From NCBI GenBank assembly GCA_028694115.1, contig JAQUUB010000164.1:1-7003 (forward strand): a stretch of DNA of 7,003 nucleotides. Direction: 5' to 3'. Position 1 is the stretch's first letter. Each line of letters opens with the position of its first letter. The stretch comes from Lachnospiraceae bacterium (lineage in GTDB: Bacteria; Bacillota_A; Clostridia; Lachnospirales; Lachnospiraceae). A model generated the notes under the pieces. That model was not told where the DNA came from, did no database searches, and was given only the letters and a program-made list of their open reading frames with translations. A program made the position numbers and the translations under genes. Shown here piece after piece: positions 5,246 through 7,003 of the stretch.

Positions 5246-6845
5246 TACTAAGAAAAAAATAAAACCAATAGTGATAGGAAGAAGAATCGTTCAGATTGTT
5301 TCATTTTTGATTCTTCCAGGATTGGTTTCAAGTATATTTTATGCGATGAAGGAAATCTACATTTCTGTTATTTCTGGAAAATTTTCTTTTCAGGAAATGT
5401 CATCACAATTATTATTATTTGGAGGAAGTATTATACTTACAATGGTGTTAGGAAGATTTTTCTGTGGGTTTTTATGTAGTTTTGGTGCCATGGGAGATTT
5501 ATTGTGGTTTTTGTCACAGAAAACAATAAAGCTAAAATTTAAAATGAAAGAAAGCACAGATAGATGGTTAAAACGGTTAAAATACGTTGTTTTAGTAGCT
5601 ATCATATTAGGAATATGGACATGGAATCCTTTCAATATAGACAGCATGGCAAGCCCTTGGTCAGTATTTGGAATCTATTCAAGAATCAGCGGCTTTACTT
5701 CGATGGAATATTTATTATCAATAGGTGGTGCATTGTTATTTCTCATTATAATCTGTTCGTTTTTTATAGAACGCTTTTTCTGTCGTTACTTGTGTCCCCT
5801 TGGAGCAGTCTTTGCAATCACCTCGCGATTACGGATTTTCCATATCATTAAGAAAAGAGATTCATGTGGGTCATGCAGAATATGTACAAATAAATGCAGT
5901 ATGGGAATACCTCTATATCAATATGACACGGTTACATCTGGTGAATGTATCAACTGTTTTGAGTGTACCGTGCACTGCCCAAGAAAGAATGCAAAAACAA
6001 ATGCAGCACCTATTGCAGTATCAGCAGTATCAACAGCTGCAATGTTTGGCTTGGTTTATGCGGGAAATATTATGACAGAAGTACACAATAATAATAAGGA
6101 ACCCATTGCTATGACACAGCAGACGGAGGTTGGGGTTTATATTGACGGAAATTATACGGGAACAGGACAGGGATTTCGAGGTGAGATAAAAACAACTGTT
6201 ACGGTTGAAAACGGGAATATTACAGATATTACAGTTGTATCACATCAAGATGATGATGAATATTTTAATCGTGCAAAAGGTACAATAATATCGGAAATTA
6301 TTAATAATCAGGATATGAATGTGGATGCAGTATCAGGTGCTACTTTCAGTAGCAGAGGAATTATGGAATCAGTTGCGGATGCATTGAGTATTACAACGGA
6401 TATATCAGATGTAAGTAAAACAATCAATTCTGATATCAGTGGAAATATTACAGAGAGTCAAAGTGTGGAAGAAAGTCAGGAAACAACAGAGAGTCTTAGT
6501 GAAACAAAAGATAGTGCTGAATATCAAGATGGAATATATACAGGAACAGGACAGGGATTTCGCGGTGAGACAGGAGTTTCTGTTACAGTAGAAAATGGAG
6601 AAATTACAGACATTACGATAGATTCTTATGTGGATGATGAGCAGTTTTTTACGAGAGCCCAAGATGGAGTCATTCAGGAAATTATCGACAATCAAGATGT
6701 GAATGTAGATGCAGTATCGGGTGCTACCTTCAGTAGTAATGGAATCAAAGAGGCTGTGGCAAATGCATTAGGGATTTCTTTTACGAATCAAAACAGTGAT
6801 CTTAAGCAAGAGGGACCTGGTAAAAATCATAGGAATAGAGGGTGA
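5238..6845 (+). CDS. Membrane polyferredoxin with two tandem FMN-binding domains (NapH/NosR-like)
   Basis: This 535-residue protein probably moves electrons across the membrane. Five hydrophobic helices are visible at about 16-36, 56-76, 113-131, 157-178 and 257-277. NapH/CcoG-like CxxxC motifs (C76/C80 and C182/C186) follow helices two and four. Two ferredoxin motifs come next: C210/C213/C216/C220 and C237/C240/C243/C247-P. The basic loops put the N-terminus and ferredoxin part inside and everything after helix five outside. Two FMN-binding domains (about 302-386 and 430-514) each carry DxxSGAT, with T369 and T497 as predicted FMN attachment sites, joined by a Ser/Thr/Glu-rich linker (387-429). 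I chose the ATG at 5238, 10 nt after AGAGGAG (5221-5227), overlapping apbE by 8 nt; an upstream ATG at 5208 would overlap more and lacks this site. The donor and final acceptor are not encoded here. Confidence 0.92.
   Translation: MSNTKKKIKPIVIGRRIVQIVSFLILPGLVSSIFYAMKEIYISVISGKFSFQEMSSQLLLFGGSIILTMVLGRFFCGFLCSFGAMGDLLWFLSQKTIKLKFKMKESTDRWLKRLKYVVLVAIILGIWTWNPFNIDSMASPWSVFGIYSRISGFTSMEYLLSIGGALLFLIIICSFFIERFFCRYLCPLGAVFAITSRLRIFHIIKKRDSCGSCRICTNKCSMGIPLYQYDTVTSGECINCFECTVHCPRKNAKTNAAPIAVSAVSTAAMFGLVYAGNIMTEVHNNNKEPIAMTQQTEVGVYIDGNYTGTGQGFRGEIKTTVTVENGNITDITVVSHQDDDEYFNRAKGTIISEIINNQDMNVDAVSGATFSSRGIMESVADALSITTDISDVSKTINSDISGNITESQSVEESQETTESLSETKDSAEYQDGIYTGTGQGFRGETGVSVTVENGEITDITIDSYVDDEQFFTRAQDGVIQEIIDNQDVNVDAVSGATFSSNGIKEAVANALGISFTNQNSDLKQEGPGKNHRNRG
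6141..6779 (+). repeat. Tandem duplication of the FMN-binding domain coding region
   Basis: The two FMN-binding domains are spaced exactly 384 bp (128 codons) apart and match at about 57 of 85 aligned residues by hand count. DNA identity is strongest around the YTGTGQGFRGE segment (near 6153 and 6537) and the flavinylation segment VDAVSGATFSS (near 6321 and 6705). This indicates duplication within the gene rather than fusion of unrelated domains. Confidence 0.85.
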
Positions 6846-7003
6846 TATAATATTTTTATAAAATTAATGAATAAAATTGGTGAAAGTCAACAATAAATGC
6901 GACAAAATAATTTGAATTGGTAAAATTGCACAATTAATATCTATGTTTTGCATATGATCAGGAATTAAAAACATGGTATTTCTTGTGCAAATTTGCTATA
7001 TGC
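6846..7003. other. Intergenic tail without a supportable gene
   Basis: No clear terminator hairpin with a T-run follows the flavoprotein gene here. A weak promoter candidate, TTGAAT (6912-6917), 17 bp, TAATAT (6935-6940), points right. A 10-bp palindrome GCAAATTTGC lies at 6987-6996, and GCATAT at 6950-6955 is the inverse of the last six bases of the window. These hint at signals for a gene beyond the right edge, but none is strong. Confidence 0.3.

Noticed and set aside
5564..6075. Overlapping plus-strand open frames in another frame of the membrane flavoprotein, which might suggest a frameshift.
   Set aside because: The main frame keeps all cysteine motifs and helices without interruption, so these are shadow frames.
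6405..6695. 96-codon minus-strand open frame inside the FMN-domain coding region.
   Set aside because: It is antisense to a clearly coding domain, has a low-complexity Cys/Phe/Ser composition and no independent evidence of translation.
6973..7003. ATG with a weak AGGA 9 nt upstream, open to the right edge, possibly the start of another gene.
   Set aside because: Only ten codons are visible, the ribosome binding site is poor and nothing in the residues is recognisable.

Overview
The window is AT-rich, with strong AAGGAG/GGAGG ribosome binding sites, short intergenic gaps and A/T-ending codons. The gene content points to an anaerobic low-GC Firmicute, most likely a clostridial (Lachnospiraceae-like) gut or sediment bacterium. 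This is inferred from style and gene families, not from any database search.

Left part (1-1119). The window opens with what may be the last 29 codons of an upstream gene (frame ends at 92). A small two-helix membrane protein of unknown function follows (150-386). A long, nearly perfect hairpin (389-440) separates it from a convergent minus-strand gene for a flavodoxin-fold FMN reductase with a compact four-cysteine motif (456-992). A LysR-type regulator (1120-1995) is transcribed divergently from the flavoprotein gene and is its likely regulator.

Centre (1996-4181). An OmpR-family response regulator (2081-2767) and its membrane histidine kinase (2777-4126) form a tight operon. It ends at a clear intrinsic terminator (4129-4181).

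Right part (4182-6845). An overlapping two-gene operon encodes an ApbE-type FAD:protein FMN transferase (4301-5245) and a 535-residue membrane flavoprotein (5238-6845). The latter has a NapH/NosR-like five-helix core with two ferredoxin-type 4Fe-4S motifs on the predicted cytoplasmic side. Two tandem FMN-binding domains, each with a DxxSGAT flavinylation motif, lie on the predicted outer face. ApbE would attach FMN covalently to the two threonines, and the membrane protein would carry electrons from a cytoplasmic donor across the membrane to the outer flavins.

The most useful non-coding observation is that the regulator promoter and the apbE promoter share the same operator-like layout. Each has direct TTTTAAT repeats with an 11-bp period, and the second repeat starts exactly 17 bp before the -10 box. 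The simplest reading is that the two-component system activates itself and the flavin electron-transfer operon. The last 158 bases (6846-7003) hold no supportable gene.
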